The notes under the pieces: model-generated
The model's input: the letters and a program-made list of their open reading frames with translations, nothing else
Database searches by the model: none
Told to the model about the DNA's origin: nothing
Shown here: one piece after another, positions 35,606-44,420 of the stretch
How positions within the stretch are numbered: the first letter of the stretch is position 1
Layout of the letters: each line of letters starts with the position of its first letter
Translations under genes and position numbers: made by a program
From: Rhizobium giardinii bv. giardinii H152
GTDB lineage: Bacteria; Pseudomonadota; Alphaproteobacteria; Rhizobiales; Rhizobiaceae
NCBI RefSeq assembly: GCF_000379605.1
Contig: NZ_KB902691.1
Span: forward strand, 345,499-409,498
Length of the DNA: 64,000 bases
Reading direction: 5' to 3'

Positions 35606-35654
35606 CGGAGTTGCTTTCGATGATGTGAGAATGAAAACTGGGCAGGCCCTGCGG

Positions 35655-36422
35655 CTACCCGACGATCTCGGCCGCCGGCGCAATGGTTGCGCCCGTGGCT
35701 TCGATCTCGCTGCGGACGATCCGCGCGAGTTCCAGCGAGCCCGGCGTATCGCTGTGAACGAGAACGGATCGGGCAGGCACGGCAAGGGTCGCGCCCTCGA
35801 TGGTCGTGACTGTGCCGGTCTTGAGGAACTGGCGGACACGGGCGCGAAGCGCTTCCTCTTCCTTGACGACAGCCCCGGGGAGGCCGCGTGCAACGAGCTT
35901 GCCGTCGGCGTCATAGGCCCGGTCGGCAAGGAAGAGGAGCAGGGTTTTCAGGCCCGCGCGGGCTGCGGCATGCGCGATCGTGCTGTCGGGCATGGCAAAA
36001 ACGATGAGGTTCGGATCGACTGCGCGGATCGCATCCATCATCAGATCGGCCAGAGCGGGGTCGCGGTTGACCATGTTGCCCATGGCCGCGTGAAAGCTGA
36101 TATGGGCGACAGGCACGCGCTCCGCCTTTGCGATCGCCGTCAGGGCTCCCAGTTGGTAGAGCATCTGCTGGCGTAGTTCGTCGGCGGAGAAAGGCAATTC
36201 GCGGCGGCCGAAGCCGATTCTGTCCGGCAATCCCGGATGAGCGCCGACACCGACGCCGTTCGCCTTGGCGAGGCGAACCATGCGCGCCATCGTCTCCGGA
36301 TCACCGGCATGGAAACCGCAGGCGATGTTGGCCGAGGAGACGACCGTCATCAGCGCCTCGTCGTCACAGAGCCGATAAGGCCCAAAGCCCTCGCCCATGT
36401 CCGAATTTACGTCGATTTTCAT
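35655..36422 (-). CDS. pxpA: 5-oxoprolinase subunit A (LamB/YcsF family)
   Basis: 255-aa member of the LamB/YcsF family. In bacteria PxpA with PxpB and PxpC forms an ATP-dependent 5-oxoprolinase that converts pyroglutamate to glutamate. The N-terminus KIDVNSDMGEGFGPYRLCDD matches the family metal/active-site motif. Further hallmarks are VSSANIACGFHAGDP, GVGVGAHPGLPDRIGFGRR and the late VLVHSDTPGSLELARIVR. ATG 36422 follows AAGGAAG. It comes 25 bp after pxpC. The operon also encodes biotin carboxylase and BCCP subunits, so the true substrate may differ from 5-oxoproline. Confidence 0.92.
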   Translation of the reverse strand: MKIDVNSDMGEGFGPYRLCDDEALMTVVSSANIACGFHAGDPETMARMVRLAKANGVGVGAHPGLPDRIGFGRRELPFSADELRQQMLYQLGALTAIAKAERVPVAHISFHAAMGNMVNRDPALADLMMDAIRAVDPNLIVFAMPDSTIAHAAARAGLKTLLLFLADRAYDADGKLVARGLPGAVVKEEEALRARVRQFLKTGTVTTIEGATLAVPARSVLVHSDTPGSLELARIVRSEIEATGATIAPAAEIVG

Positions 36423-36447
36423 CGGTTCTTCCTTTCCGGACGGTCGT

Positions 36448-37437
36448 TTATCGCCCTGCAATGGTCTTTAGCGCACGGGCGACCATCTGCGAGGTATTGC
36501 GAACATCCTCCACATAGTCAGCGAGCGCCCGATCAAGTGTCCGCGCCTCGGCATGCGAGGAGCGGACGAAGCGCAGACGGCTGCCGATACGCGCCTGGCC
36601 GAGACGCCAGAGATCGGCTTCGACGACGCCGGCGATCTTCGGATATCCGCCTGCGGTGTTGGCGTCGCTCATCTGCACTATGGGTTCGCCGCCCGGTGGC
36701 ACCTGCACGACGCCCGGAACGATCCCGTAGGAGCGCATCTCCACCGACGCCGGAGCCCGCACCGGCTCGCCCGAAAGGCGATAGCCGGTCCGGTCGCTCT
36801 GCGAGGAGATTTTCCAGCTCTGGCTCCAGAAGCGTTCGGCATCGGCACCAAATAGGTCGTGTTCGCCCGCCGGCAGCGCCCGGATGAGCAAGGTACCGTC
36901 CGGCGCGTTGGGGAAGAATGCGGCCAGCGCCTTTGCCGGGGGCACGGCCCCCAGCCCATCGACCGGCAGGGTGCCTGCGGGCTCGCCAAGGCGAAGCGTA
37001 TCGTCCTTTTTCAGGAAACGCCCGTCGATACCGCCGAAAGCGCCCCGCAGAGAGGTGCTGCGCGAACCCATGACGGGCGGGACGTCAACCCCTCCGCCGA
37101 AAGCGATATAGGCGCGCGCCGATGGAGACGGTCGCAGTTCGAGACATTGCCCGGCACCGGCCGTCTGCATCCACCAGGGTGGCAGGGCGACGCCGTCGAG
37201 CGTTGCGTCGCCGCCGCCGGTCACGGCAAAGACCGTGGCCTCGCGAAAGCGCAGGCGGAACGGAAAGGTCTGGACTTCGATCGCGGCATCGCCTTCGTCA
37301 TTTCCGACCAGCAGATTGGCGATCTTCAGCGCCAGCGGATCCATTGCGCCGCTCGCCGTGACGCCGATGTTTCGATAGCCCGGCCGGCCGAGGTCCTGGA
37401 TCGTGTTGAAAGGTCCGGCGTCGACAATCTCGATCAC
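36448..37437 (-). CDS. pxpC: 5-oxoprolinase subunit C / KipA-type carboxyltransferase domain protein
   Basis: 329-aa AHS2-domain protein (PxpC/KipA). This fold is also half of the carboxyltransferase part of urea carboxylase. It starts at GTG 37437 (IEIVDAGPFNTIQDLGRPGY), overlapping the pxpB stop as GTGA. Family segments: GVTASGAMDPLALKIANLLV, AYIAFGGGVDVPPVMGSRST, a RTGYRLSGEPV strand and VQVPPGGEPIVQMSDANTAG. It is intact. It may work with PxpB and the BC/BCCP proteins as the acceptor-specific half of a biotin-dependent enzyme. Confidence 0.92.
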   Translation of the reverse strand: MIEIVDAGPFNTIQDLGRPGYRNIGVTASGAMDPLALKIANLLVGNDEGDAAIEVQTFPFRLRFREATVFAVTGGGDATLDGVALPPWWMQTAGAGQCLELRPSPSARAYIAFGGGVDVPPVMGSRSTSLRGAFGGIDGRFLKKDDTLRLGEPAGTLPVDGLGAVPPAKALAAFFPNAPDGTLLIRALPAGEHDLFGADAERFWSQSWKISSQSDRTGYRLSGEPVRAPASVEMRSYGIVPGVVQVPPGGEPIVQMSDANTAGGYPKIAGVVEADLWRLGQARIGSRLRFVRSSHAEARTLDRALADYVEDVRNTSQMVARALKTIAGR

Positions 37438-38165
37438 AGCTCGATCCTTTCCGGCAGGAAGCGCACAGTGTCGCCCGGCGCCATGATCGCCGGTACGTCC
37501 GCGGTGGGATCGAACATCTGGAGATCGGCGAAACCGATAGAGTTCCAGCCGTTCGGACCGGTGAGGACCGCGACGCCCGTTTGCATGCCGCCGATGGTGA
37601 CGCAGCCACTGGCCATATTCAGCGACGGCACCGTCTTGCGCGGCATGTGGATGCGTGGATCGAGGCCGTGCAGATAACCGAAACCGGGGGCGCTCCCCAA
37701 AGCAAAGACAGTATAGGTCCCCTCGTAGTGGAGGCGGACGACCTCGCGGGCGCTCAGTCCCGAACGATTGCAGAGTTCTGCTAGATCGATGGCATGCTCG
37801 CCGCCGTAATGGACACCGATCTCGATGGTCTTGCCCCGGATGTCGATACTCTCGGCCCGTTCCCAGGCGTCGAGAAGCCGCGCCGTGACCGCGTCCGGAT
37901 CCTCGGGCGTCGTCTTGAAGATCGCCAGGAGATTGGTCATTCCTGGCACGATCTCGCCAAGGTCGTCCCAATGGCGCAGCGCGCGCGCAAGCGCCCAGAT
38001 ACGCCGCTGCGCGGGGAGGTCGAAGTCGCCGGGCGCTTCGAGCAGAAATGCCCGGGCACCGATCGTCGAAATATGCGCCTGGCGCCGGTACGCCGGTGTA
38101 CTCGGCGGCTTTTTCGCAAGGGTGTCCGCCGAGCGGTCTACTGGCTGAGGCATGGACGAGGTCAT
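37434..38165 (-). CDS. pxpB: 5-oxoprolinase subunit B / KipI-type carboxyltransferase domain protein
   Basis: 243-aa AHS1-domain protein (PxpB/KipI), partner of PxpC. Segments ALRHWDDLGEIVPGMTNLLA, IDIRGKTIEIGVHYGGEHAI and ALGSAPGFGYLHGLDPRIHM followed by PRKTVPSLNMASGCVTIGG are characteristic. The first about 25 residues are low-complexity and variable. It overlaps the BCCP-like gene upstream and pxpC downstream by 4 nt each. Confidence 0.92.
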   Translation of the reverse strand: MTSSMPQPVDRSADTLAKKPPSTPAYRRQAHISTIGARAFLLEAPGDFDLPAQRRIWALARALRHWDDLGEIVPGMTNLLAIFKTTPEDPDAVTARLLDAWERAESIDIRGKTIEIGVHYGGEHAIDLAELCNRSGLSAREVVRLHYEGTYTVFALGSAPGFGYLHGLDPRIHMPRKTVPSLNMASGCVTIGGMQTGVAVLTGPNGWNSIGFADLQMFDPTADVPAIMAPGDTVRFLPERIEL

Positions 38166-38590
38166 GGGCGTAGCTCGATTTCAAAGAGGGGATCGCCGTA
38201 GCCGACGACGGCGCCATCCTTGGCAACGCGGCCCGTGAGCATGCCTGGCCGTGATGCCTTGACCGGCAGGAGAACAGAGCCGACCCGGATGAAGCCCAAG
38301 GTCTCGCCGGCCCCGACCTCTCGCGGAGGCTCCGACGATGGAGCGGGGGAGTCGGGATGGTTCGCGTCGAAGATCCCTGCCATTGGCGCCGTAACCGCCT
38401 CCAGCTGCGTGGCACCCGGGCTCGTCTGCAATGTCTGGACGAGCGGCGCCGCACCGGGAGCGTCGCGCTCGACGACGATCCGCACCTTGCGCGCGGGCTG
38501 CTCGATTTCGATGCCGTCGACGCCGGCGGCCTGCAGGGCAGCGGCGAGAAAGGCGATCGTCGCCGGATCGCTGAAGTCCACCGCGCTCAT
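38162..38590 (-). CDS. Lysine-less BCCP-like protein
   Basis: 142-aa paralogue of biotin carboxyl carrier protein. The N-terminal part aligns with the AccB-like neighbour ([18 protein letters not shown]), and the C-terminal biotinyl-domain fold is visible ([50 protein letters not shown]). Where biotinylated proteins have EAMK, this one has RVGS (residues 102-105), so the acceptor lysine is missing. Overlaps of 4 nt with the biotin carboxylase gene and with pxpB show tight coupling. It is probably structural or regulatory, for example a scaffold or decoy for the carboxylase, rather than a carrier. A lipoyl role is also unlikely without the lysine. Confidence 0.85.
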   Translation of the reverse strand: MSAVDFSDPATIAFLAAALQAAGVDGIEIEQPARKVRIVVERDAPGAAPLVQTLQTSPGATQLEAVTAPMAGIFDANHPDSPAPSSEPPREVGAGETLGFIRVGSVLLPVKASRPGMLTGRVAKDGAVVGYGDPLFEIELRP

Positions 38591-39978
38591 GATGCACTCC
38601 GCCGTTTCAGCCATTTCTCGAGGTAGTGGATATCCGTCCCGCCGGCCGCAAAGCCGTCGTCGTCGAAAAGTGCGCGCAACAGCGGAAGATTGGTCGAAAT
38701 GCCCTCGATCTCGGTTTCCGCAAGTGCCGTCCGCATGGCGGCGATCGCCTCGGCCCGCGTCGGCGCATGCACGATCAGCTTGCCGATAAGAGAATCGTAA
38801 TAGGGTGGAACCTTGTAGCCGGCGTGCACATGGGTATCGACGCGAATGCCGGGTCCCGACGGCAGCTTCAACGCGGTAATCGTGCCGGCGGATGCCAGGA
38901 AGGTGTCCGGGTCTTCGGCATTGATCCGGCATTCGAAGGCATGGCCGTCGATCTTGACGTCGCTCTGCGCGATGTCGAGCGCAATGCCCTGCGCGGCTTT
39001 GATTTGCGCCTGGACGATGTCGATGCCGCTCGTCATTTCCGTCACCGGATGTTCGACCTGCAGCCGCGTGTTCATCTCGATGAAATAGAAACTACCGTCC
39101 TCATAGAGGAATTCGAAGGTGCCGACGCCGCGATAGCCGATCTGCCGGCAGGCCTTGAGGCAGGCTTCCGCGACCGGCCCGATGATATCGTAGGCGATGC
39201 CGGGCGCCGGCGCCTCTTCGATCACCTTCTGGTGGCGCCGCTGCATCGAACAGTCGCGATGGCCAAGCCAAATCGCGTTCCCGTGCACATCGCAGAGCAC
39301 CTGGATTTCGATGTGGCGCGGGTACTCAAGAAATTTTTCCATGTAGAGAGCCGGTGTTCCGAAAGCCTGGCGCGCCTCCTCCCGGGTAAGCGCAACAGAC
39401 TCATGCAGCGCGCCGGCATCGAGCACCACGCGCATGCCGCGCCCGCCGCCGCCACCCGCGGCCTTGACGATGACCGGATAGCCGATCTCAGAAGCAATCG
39501 CCTCGATCGCAGCTCGATCATCGGGAAGGGCCGAATCGGGCCCTGGAACGCAGGGAACGCCGGCCGCGATCATCGCGCTCTTGGCGGCAATCTTGTCGCC
39601 CATGGTCGCTATCGCCTGGGCCGTCGGGCCGATGAAGACCATTCCCGCCTTTTCGACCGCTTCCGAGAATGCCGCGTTCTCGGACAGGAATCCGTAACCG
39701 GGGTGGACCGCCCCTGCCCCGGTGGTGCGGGCGGCGAGAAGAATCGCATCGCTGTTCAGATAGCTTTTTCCGGCGCTGGCCGGGCCGATGCACAGGAAGG
39801 TGTCGGCGAGCGTGCCGTAGCTTGCCTGCCGGTCCGCCTGTGAACAAACGACGACCGTCTTCAGACCGAGATCCCTGCAGGCCCTGAGGATCCGCAGCGC
39901 GATTTCCCCACGATTGGCGATCAGCACCGTATCGAAGCGGCAATCCTTACCGGCCCTGTCCTTTTGTCCCTCCGTCAT
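38587..39978 (-). CDS. accC: Biotin carboxylase (AccC-like)
   Basis: 463-aa ATP-grasp enzyme that carboxylates BCCP-bound biotin with bicarbonate and ATP. It has [40 protein letters not shown], the glycine-rich loop [34 protein letters not shown] and the [20 protein letters not shown] active-site region. The C-terminal subdomain is normal. ATG 39978 overlaps the accB-like stop (ATGA). It is part of a dedicated set in the pxp operon, most likely a second copy besides the housekeeping acetyl-CoA carboxylase genes. The symbol names the family, not a proven role in fatty-acid synthesis. Confidence 0.93.
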   Translation of the reverse strand: MTEGQKDRAGKDCRFDTVLIANRGEIALRILRACRDLGLKTVVVCSQADRQASYGTLADTFLCIGPASAGKSYLNSDAILLAARTTGAGAVHPGYGFLSENAAFSEAVEKAGMVFIGPTAQAIATMGDKIAAKSAMIAAGVPCVPGPDSALPDDRAAIEAIASEIGYPVIVKAAGGGGGRGMRVVLDAGALHESVALTREEARQAFGTPALYMEKFLEYPRHIEIQVLCDVHGNAIWLGHRDCSMQRRHQKVIEEAPAPGIAYDIIGPVAEACLKACRQIGYRGVGTFEFLYEDGSFYFIEMNTRLQVEHPVTEMTSGIDIVQAQIKAAQGIALDIAQSDVKIDGHAFECRINAEDPDTFLASAGTITALKLPSGPGIRVDTHVHAGYKVPPYYDSLIGKLIVHAPTRAEAIAAMRTALAETEIEGISTNLPLLRALFDDDGFAAGGTDIHYLEKWLKRRSAS

Positions 39979-40400
39979 GCGGCGATCTCCGCCAGAAGGT
40001 CGCCAGCCTCGACCTCGCTGCCGTCGATGGCGGCAAGGCGGGCGATCCGGCCGGCGCGGGGGGCGGCGATGGGGTTGAAGACTTTCATGGCCTCGATGAT
40101 GAACAGGGTCTGGCCAGCCTCGACCACGTCGCCCAAAGTGACGAAGGCTTTCTCTCCGGGCGCCGGCGCCACATGCAGCACTCCGAAGATCGGGGCAAGG
40201 ATGGCGGCTGTCGTCTCGGTCGGCGCTGTGGCGGGTGACGCGGTGGACTCGGCTGCCGGCGCATCCAGGCGCGGCGCGCTTTCGTGCGAGCAACGTGTCC
40301 GGAAGATCCGCACCGTCGTGTCTTTTTCGGTGACCGCAAGCTCGGTGATGTTGGACCGGCCGACGAAGTCGATCAACGTCCTTATTTTTGAAAGATCCAT
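39975..40400 (-). CDS. accB: Biotin carboxyl carrier protein (AccB-like)
   Basis: 141-aa BCCP, first gene of the pxp/biotin operon. The N-terminal helix-strand part ([20 protein letters not shown]) is followed by a Pro/Ala/Thr-rich linker (about 40-65) and the biotinyl domain with [11 protein letters not shown], where Lys106 is the expected biotinylation site, and [20 protein letters not shown]. It should shuttle carboxybiotin between the biotin carboxylase and a carboxyltransferase partner, here probably PxpB/PxpC. The preceding 316-bp region must contain the operon promoter. Confidence 0.92.
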   Translation of the reverse strand: MDLSKIRTLIDFVGRSNITELAVTEKDTTVRIFRTRCSHESAPRLDAPAAESTASPATAPTETTAAILAPIFGVLHVAPAPGEKAFVTLGDVVEAGQTLFIIEAMKVFNPIAAPRAGRIARLAAIDGSEVEAGDLLAEIAA

Positions 40401-40716
40401 GCGTCACCCATACTCAAGGCTGCCCTCATTCCGCTGGCAAGACCAGCGTCAGGTCTGCATCCTGAGTACATCAGTGCCGGCGCGATGGGGTCAGACGAAG
40501 TTTTGATGGAGCGGGTTTTCACGAGCGGTTTCCGCCCTGGCCGGCGCCACGGCAAAGAGCCGCGATCGCCGCGGCTGCCGGTTTTTCCCAGGCGTCATGG
40601 GCGGGAACAGGCTGAAGCGCTGTCTGCGGTGCACGCCTTGGAAAGGTCGAAATGCTGACGAATTCTGGCCTCGCAGGCGATGTTTTCTCGGCATGAATCG
40701 CCTGCGAGGTCGTCGG
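40401..40716. promoter_or_regulatory. Upstream region of the biotin/pxp operon
   Basis: 316 bp between the accB-like start and the end of the RraA-type gene. No gene or strong hairpin is visible. The operon promoter on the minus strand should lie here, but no clear -35/-10 pair or dyad stands out. Confidence 0.45.
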
Positions 40717-41391
40717 TCAGAGGTCGATCTTGAAGCCCTTGGCCTTGAGAACCGGTTCAAGATTGCTGACTTCGATCACCGACTTGCCGGCCTTGTAGGC
40801 GGCAATGTAGCCGGCTTCGGCATCCTCGCGGGCCTGGGCGAGCTTCGCAACGTCCTGCGCCTCGTTCCGGCGGACGACGACCAGGCCATCCGCATCGCCG
40901 ACGATGATGTCGCCCGGATGGATCAGTTCGCCTCCGACGATGATTGGATCGTTGACGGCCGTCAGAGTTTCCTTGACCGTTCCCTTGATGCAGACACTCA
41001 GCGAAAAGACCGGGAAGCCTAGTTCTCGAAGCTGCAAGGTGTCGCGAACGCCGGTGTCGGTGACAAGCCCGCCGATGCCCTTGGCCAGGCAAGCATTGGC
41101 CAGGACGTCGCCGAACGAACCGGCCTCCTCATATTCGCCTGCGGAGACCACGATGATATCGCCGGGATTGGCGTAGTTGATGGCAAGCTGCAGCATGATG
41201 TTGTCGCGCGGCGCGCACTTGACCGTGAAGGCCGGTCCGCACAGCTTCATTCGGTAATCAACCGGTTTGATGCGAGAGGACAATGCACCGCGCCGCCCCT
41301 GCGCTTCATGGAGCGTCGCTGGCGAGAAAGGCGCAATCGCGTCTATGTCGGCTTTGGCCGGGCGCTCAGGAATTGGCTTGATATGAATCAT
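40717..41391 (-). CDS. RraA/LigK-family aldolase (HMG/CHA aldolase or oxaloacetate decarboxylase type)
   Basis: 224-aa protein of the RraA-like fold. Class II aldolases of this family (LigK/GalC, HMG aldolase) cleave 4-hydroxy-2-oxo diacids to pyruvate plus an oxoacid. The catalytic Arg-Asp is in LVTDTGVRDTLQLRELGFPV and the metal-site motif is HPGDIIVGDADGLVVV. The upstream AGSFGDVLANACLAKGIGGL segment is typical. The C-terminus SNLEPVLKAKGFKIDL is normal. It is divergent from a LysR gene, whose product probably controls it. It may degrade a hydroxy-oxo acid of aromatic or amino-acid origin. Confidence 0.85.
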   Translation of the reverse strand: MIHIKPIPERPAKADIDAIAPFSPATLHEAQGRRGALSSRIKPVDYRMKLCGPAFTVKCAPRDNIMLQLAINYANPGDIIVVSAGEYEEAGSFGDVLANACLAKGIGGLVTDTGVRDTLQLRELGFPVFSLSVCIKGTVKETLTAVNDPIIVGGELIHPGDIIVGDADGLVVVRRNEAQDVAKLAQAREDAEAGYIAAYKAGKSVIEVSNLEPVLKAKGFKIDL

Positions 41392-41545
41392 GTCGGTCCT
41401 CGGTCATTTTAAGATGATTGCGGCGAACGAGAAGGCGCGTCCTTTGAGACGAAACAGTCCGGGCGTGCTTCGAAAGTCGCTTCGCCACGGCGCATCCTCC
41501 CCTTCCCAACCTGTTTTAAGCGAGGGGAGACTATTCAAACAAATA

Positions 41546-41571
41546 TATATCGGAGATATTAGCTATATCGG
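41546..41571. promoter_or_regulatory. Candidate LysR operator: repeated TATATCGG and a GATAT/ATATC dyad
   Basis: TATATCGG occurs at 41546-41553 and 41564-41571 (18 bp apart), with GATAT-TAGCT-ATATC (41555-41569) between. The site lies 29 bp upstream of the LysR start and about 160 bp from the divergent RraA-type gene, a typical LTTR control position. Confidence 0.5.
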
Positions 41572-41599
41572 TTCAGTATATGTCCCTTTGGGAATCCGT

Positions 41600-42538
41600 A
41601 TGGCCCTCGACCTGTTGAAGATGCGCTACTTCGCCAAGATTGCCGAACTGGGTTCGTTTACGCGTGCCTCCAGCGAACTGGGCGTTGCGCAGCCCGCGCT
41701 CAGCCTGCATATCCGTGCGCTCGAAGAGCAACTGGGGGTCCAGCTGCTTACCCGTACGCCGCGGGGGGTGGTCGCCACCGAAGCAGGAGTGACGCTGCTG
41801 TCGCATGCGCAGGCCATCCTGCGCGCGCTCGATCAGGCAGAAGCAGCGACGAAAGAACAGGCGAAATATCCGACAGGCGACGTCTCGCTCGGGATTCTGA
41901 GCTCGATTTGCCCGATACTCTCGATCCCTGTGATCGAGGAATGCGCTCGACGCTTCCCGAAAATCCGCCTGACGGTCAGCGAGGGCGACAGCCAGACGCT
42001 TCGCACGGCGGTGGATACGCGTGTCCACGATTTGGCCGTTACGCTGGACAATGTCGCCAAGCCGGCATCCGCGCCGCTCTTCGACGAAAGGCTCTACGTC
42101 GTCGGGCCTTCCGGGCACTTCGCGCCCGATGCCGCGTTGACGGTCGAGGAAGCGTTGGGCCTGCCACTGATCCTGCCCACTCGCCGGCACGGGATCCGCA
42201 TTCTCCTTGAGCGGCAAGCCCTGATATTCGGACGAGACCTCAATATCGTGCGCGAAATCGAAGGCGTGGCGAGCACCAAGGCGGCAATCCGTGCCGGTCT
42301 CGGCCTGACGATCCTCGGGCGCGGCGCAGTGCACACCGATGAGGAAAGCAGAACCTTGACCGCCGCCGCCCTGACGCATCCCGACCTTGCGCGTCGCTTC
42401 GTCCTCGACATGCCGGTTAATCATCCACCCACGCGGGCGGTGATCGAGGTGCGCAAGATATTGCTTTCCGTCGTCGGAAAGCTGGGCGCGGCGGGACACT
42501 GGACCTGCCGGCCGCCGAACCTTTCGGAAGTGACATAG
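41600..42538 (+). CDS. LysR-family transcriptional regulator
   Basis: 312-aa LTTR. The N-terminal HTH contains MRYFAKIAELGSFTRASSEL and VAQPALSLHIRALEEQLGVQ. The C-terminal periplasmic-binding-like domain (about 95-300) has VSLGILSSICPILSIPVIEE and IRAGLGLTILGRGAV. ATG 41600 (MALDLLK) is chosen; the longer open frame upstream crosses the promoter. It is divergent from the RraA-type aldolase gene and probably activates it in response to the substrate or a related acid. Confidence 0.9.
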   Translation: MALDLLKMRYFAKIAELGSFTRASSELGVAQPALSLHIRALEEQLGVQLLTRTPRGVVATEAGVTLLSHAQAILRALDQAEAATKEQAKYPTGDVSLGILSSICPILSIPVIEECARRFPKIRLTVSEGDSQTLRTAVDTRVHDLAVTLDNVAKPASAPLFDERLYVVGPSGHFAPDAALTVEEALGLPLILPTRRHGIRILLERQALIFGRDLNIVREIEGVASTKAAIRAGLGLTILGRGAVHTDEESRTLTAAALTHPDLARRFVLDMPVNHPPTRAVIEVRKILLSVVGKLGAAGHWTCRPPNLSEVT

Positions 42539-42621
42539 GCGCCGATGCACCATCGTTGGCGCGGTTGGAGGCGGACAACGGCATTGGCGATCCAGCGACG
42601 CCCGCCATCTTGGTCAGGCGA

Positions 42622-43404
42622 TCAGGACATGATCAGGCCGCCGTCGACATTGATCGTCTGCCCGGTAATGTAGGCCGCATCGTCGCTGGCAAGGAACGCA
42701 ACCAGTCCTGCGACATCCTCACCCGATCCGGGCCGCTTCATCGGGATGCCTTGCACCCACTCCTTCATCAGTTCGCCAGGACCGTAGTTTCCAAGCAGCT
42801 TGCCCCACGCCTGGTCATTGTAGGCCCACATGTCGGTCTCGATGATACCGGGACAGAAGGCATTGACGGTGATGCTCTCGGTCGCGACTTCCTTTGCGAG
42901 GCTCTGCGTTATTCCGACGACCCCCATCTTGGACGCGGCATAATGCGGAGTGTAGATAAAGCCGTCCCGGGCCTGGCCCGACGCGGTGTTTATTATGCGA
43001 CCGCCACGGCGATGTTTGCGCATGCGCGAGATCGCCTCCTGCGCGCATAGAAAAACACCCTTCGTATTGACCGCCATGACCCTGTCCCAGTCTGCCTCCG
43101 CCAGATCCTCGATCCGCGAAATGGTAATAATGCCCGCGTTCTGGATGGAAACATCCACGGAACCGAAGGTGCTCTCGGCGGCATTGAACAGGGCGACGAC
43201 GCTCGCTTTGTCGGTAACATCGCCGACGAAGGCTGTTGCACGACCGCCGCTGCTCGTGATGTCTTCAGCGACCGCATGCACGGATTCTTCGTTCGCGGAC
43301 AAAAGCAGGTTGGCCCCTTCCCGGGCGAAGCGCCTCGCAATGGCTGCACCGATGCCTCGGCTTGCGCCGGTGATGACGACAGTCTTGTTTTCGAAGCGAT
43401 GCAT
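42622..43404 (-). CDS. SDR-family dehydrogenase (polyol cluster)
   Basis: 260-aa classical SDR. It has the coenzyme motif TGASRGIG near 13, IQNAGIITISRIEDL, the Tyr/Lys active site HYAASKMGVVGITQ and the C-terminal FLASDDAAYITGQTINVDGG. NAD is the likely cofactor, since no basic residue follows the second strand. It is the last gene of the minus-strand half of the polyol cluster, so it is expected to oxidise a sugar alcohol or ketose. A 203-bp gap separates it from the second SDR. Confidence 0.9.
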   Translation of the reverse strand: MHRFENKTVVITGASRGIGAAIARRFAREGANLLLSANEESVHAVAEDITSSGGRATAFVGDVTDKASVVALFNAAESTFGSVDVSIQNAGIITISRIEDLAEADWDRVMAVNTKGVFLCAQEAISRMRKHRRGGRIINTASGQARDGFIYTPHYAASKMGVVGITQSLAKEVATESITVNAFCPGIIETDMWAYNDQAWGKLLGNYGPGELMKEWVQGIPMKRPGSGEDVAGLVAFLASDDAAYITGQTINVDGGLIMS

Positions 43405-43607
43405 TCACGTCTCCTTTTCATTTCCGCATGCGTGCGCGGACCCTCCCGACGCATCGATCGCGCTTGGGTTCTTGCCTCAGGGGCGCAGCGCGACGATCGT
43501 GACGAAGTCGGATGCCTCGCGGGGGCGGCCGCCAACAAGCCCATCTCGCTTGCTCCACATCTCTTGGAAAGGGTCGCATCCAAGGCGGCGTCACCTCGGC
43601 GTTCTCC

Positions 43608-44396
43608 TCACCAGCAGCAGAATCCGCCGTCAACCAGAAGGTCGACACCCGTCACGAAACTCGCAGCGTCCGAGAGCAGGAAGACCGCGGGACCAACCAT
43701 TTCATTGACGGTTGCCATGCGCTGCATAGGTGTCTGCTCTTCGAAAAGCTTCGTCTGGTGAACCATCTCCGGTCGGGTGTTCATCGGCGTGGCGGTATAA
43801 CCCGGCGAAATCGTATTGACCCGGATTCCGCGATCCACCCATTCCATCGCCATGGATTTCGACATGTGGATCACGCCCGCCTTGGAAGCGTTGTAGTGGC
43901 ACTGGCTGAGGCCACGATTGACGATAACGCCCGACATGGATGCGATATTGACGATAGAGCCCTTGCCGCGCTTGAGCATGGAGCGCACCTCGGCCTGACA
44001 TGACAGGAAGACACCCTTCAGGTTGATGTCCATCAGCGTCTGGTACTGCTCTTCTTCCATTTCCTCGGCGGGATTGGCATTCGCGATCCCGGCCGCATTC
44101 ACGGCAAGGGAAAGATGGCCGAGCTCGCTTTCAGTCCGCTCAATAGCGTCCGCCAGCGACGCCTTGCTGGTGACGTCGGCGGCGATCTGGATGGATCGGC
44201 GCCCGGCCTGGCGAATGAACTCCGCCGTGTGCGACAGACCGTCGTCGTTCCGGCGGTCAAGCAAGGCAACGTCGGCGCCGCACTGCGCAAGGCCGATCGC
44301 GATACGCTGTCCAATACCGCTGCCGGCGCCTGTCACGAAGGCGATCTGGCCAGAAAGATCGAAAAGCTTGGGCGCGTTGAGAGTGATGTCCGGCAT
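43608..44396 (-). CDS. SDR-family dehydrogenase (polyol/threitol-type)
   Basis: 262-aa classical SDR with an N-terminal extension before FDLSGQIAFVTGAGSGIGQR. An Asp after the second strand (VALLDRRNDD) predicts NAD preference. The active site is CHYNASKAGVIHMSKSMAME, and the C-terminus is VTGVDLLVDGGFCCW. It resembles bacterial D-threitol/D-arabinitol-type dehydrogenases. It follows the sugar ABC ATPase gene by 24 bp. With its neighbour it probably performs stereochemically different oxidations of the imported polyol. Confidence 0.88.
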   Translation of the reverse strand: MPDITLNAPKLFDLSGQIAFVTGAGSGIGQRIAIGLAQCGADVALLDRRNDDGLSHTAEFIRQAGRRSIQIAADVTSKASLADAIERTESELGHLSLAVNAAGIANANPAEEMEEEQYQTLMDINLKGVFLSCQAEVRSMLKRGKGSIVNIASMSGVIVNRGLSQCHYNASKAGVIHMSKSMAMEWVDRGIRVNTISPGYTATPMNTRPEMVHQTKLFEEQTPMQRMATVNEMVGPAVFLLSDAASFVTGVDLLVDGGFCCW

Positions 44397-44420
44397 CGCT
44401 CTTCCTTTCTCGTTTCGTTT

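Noticed and set aside
36448..38454. Possible single large fusion protein of 668 codons
   Set aside because: Only the part from 37437 onward matches PxpC; the rest is pxpB and the BCCP-like gene read out of frame, and GTG 37437 with GTGA overlap explains the true start.
38587..40407. 606-codon extended biotin carboxylase
   Set aside because: The extra N-terminal part is the accB-like gene out of frame; homology begins after ATG 39978.
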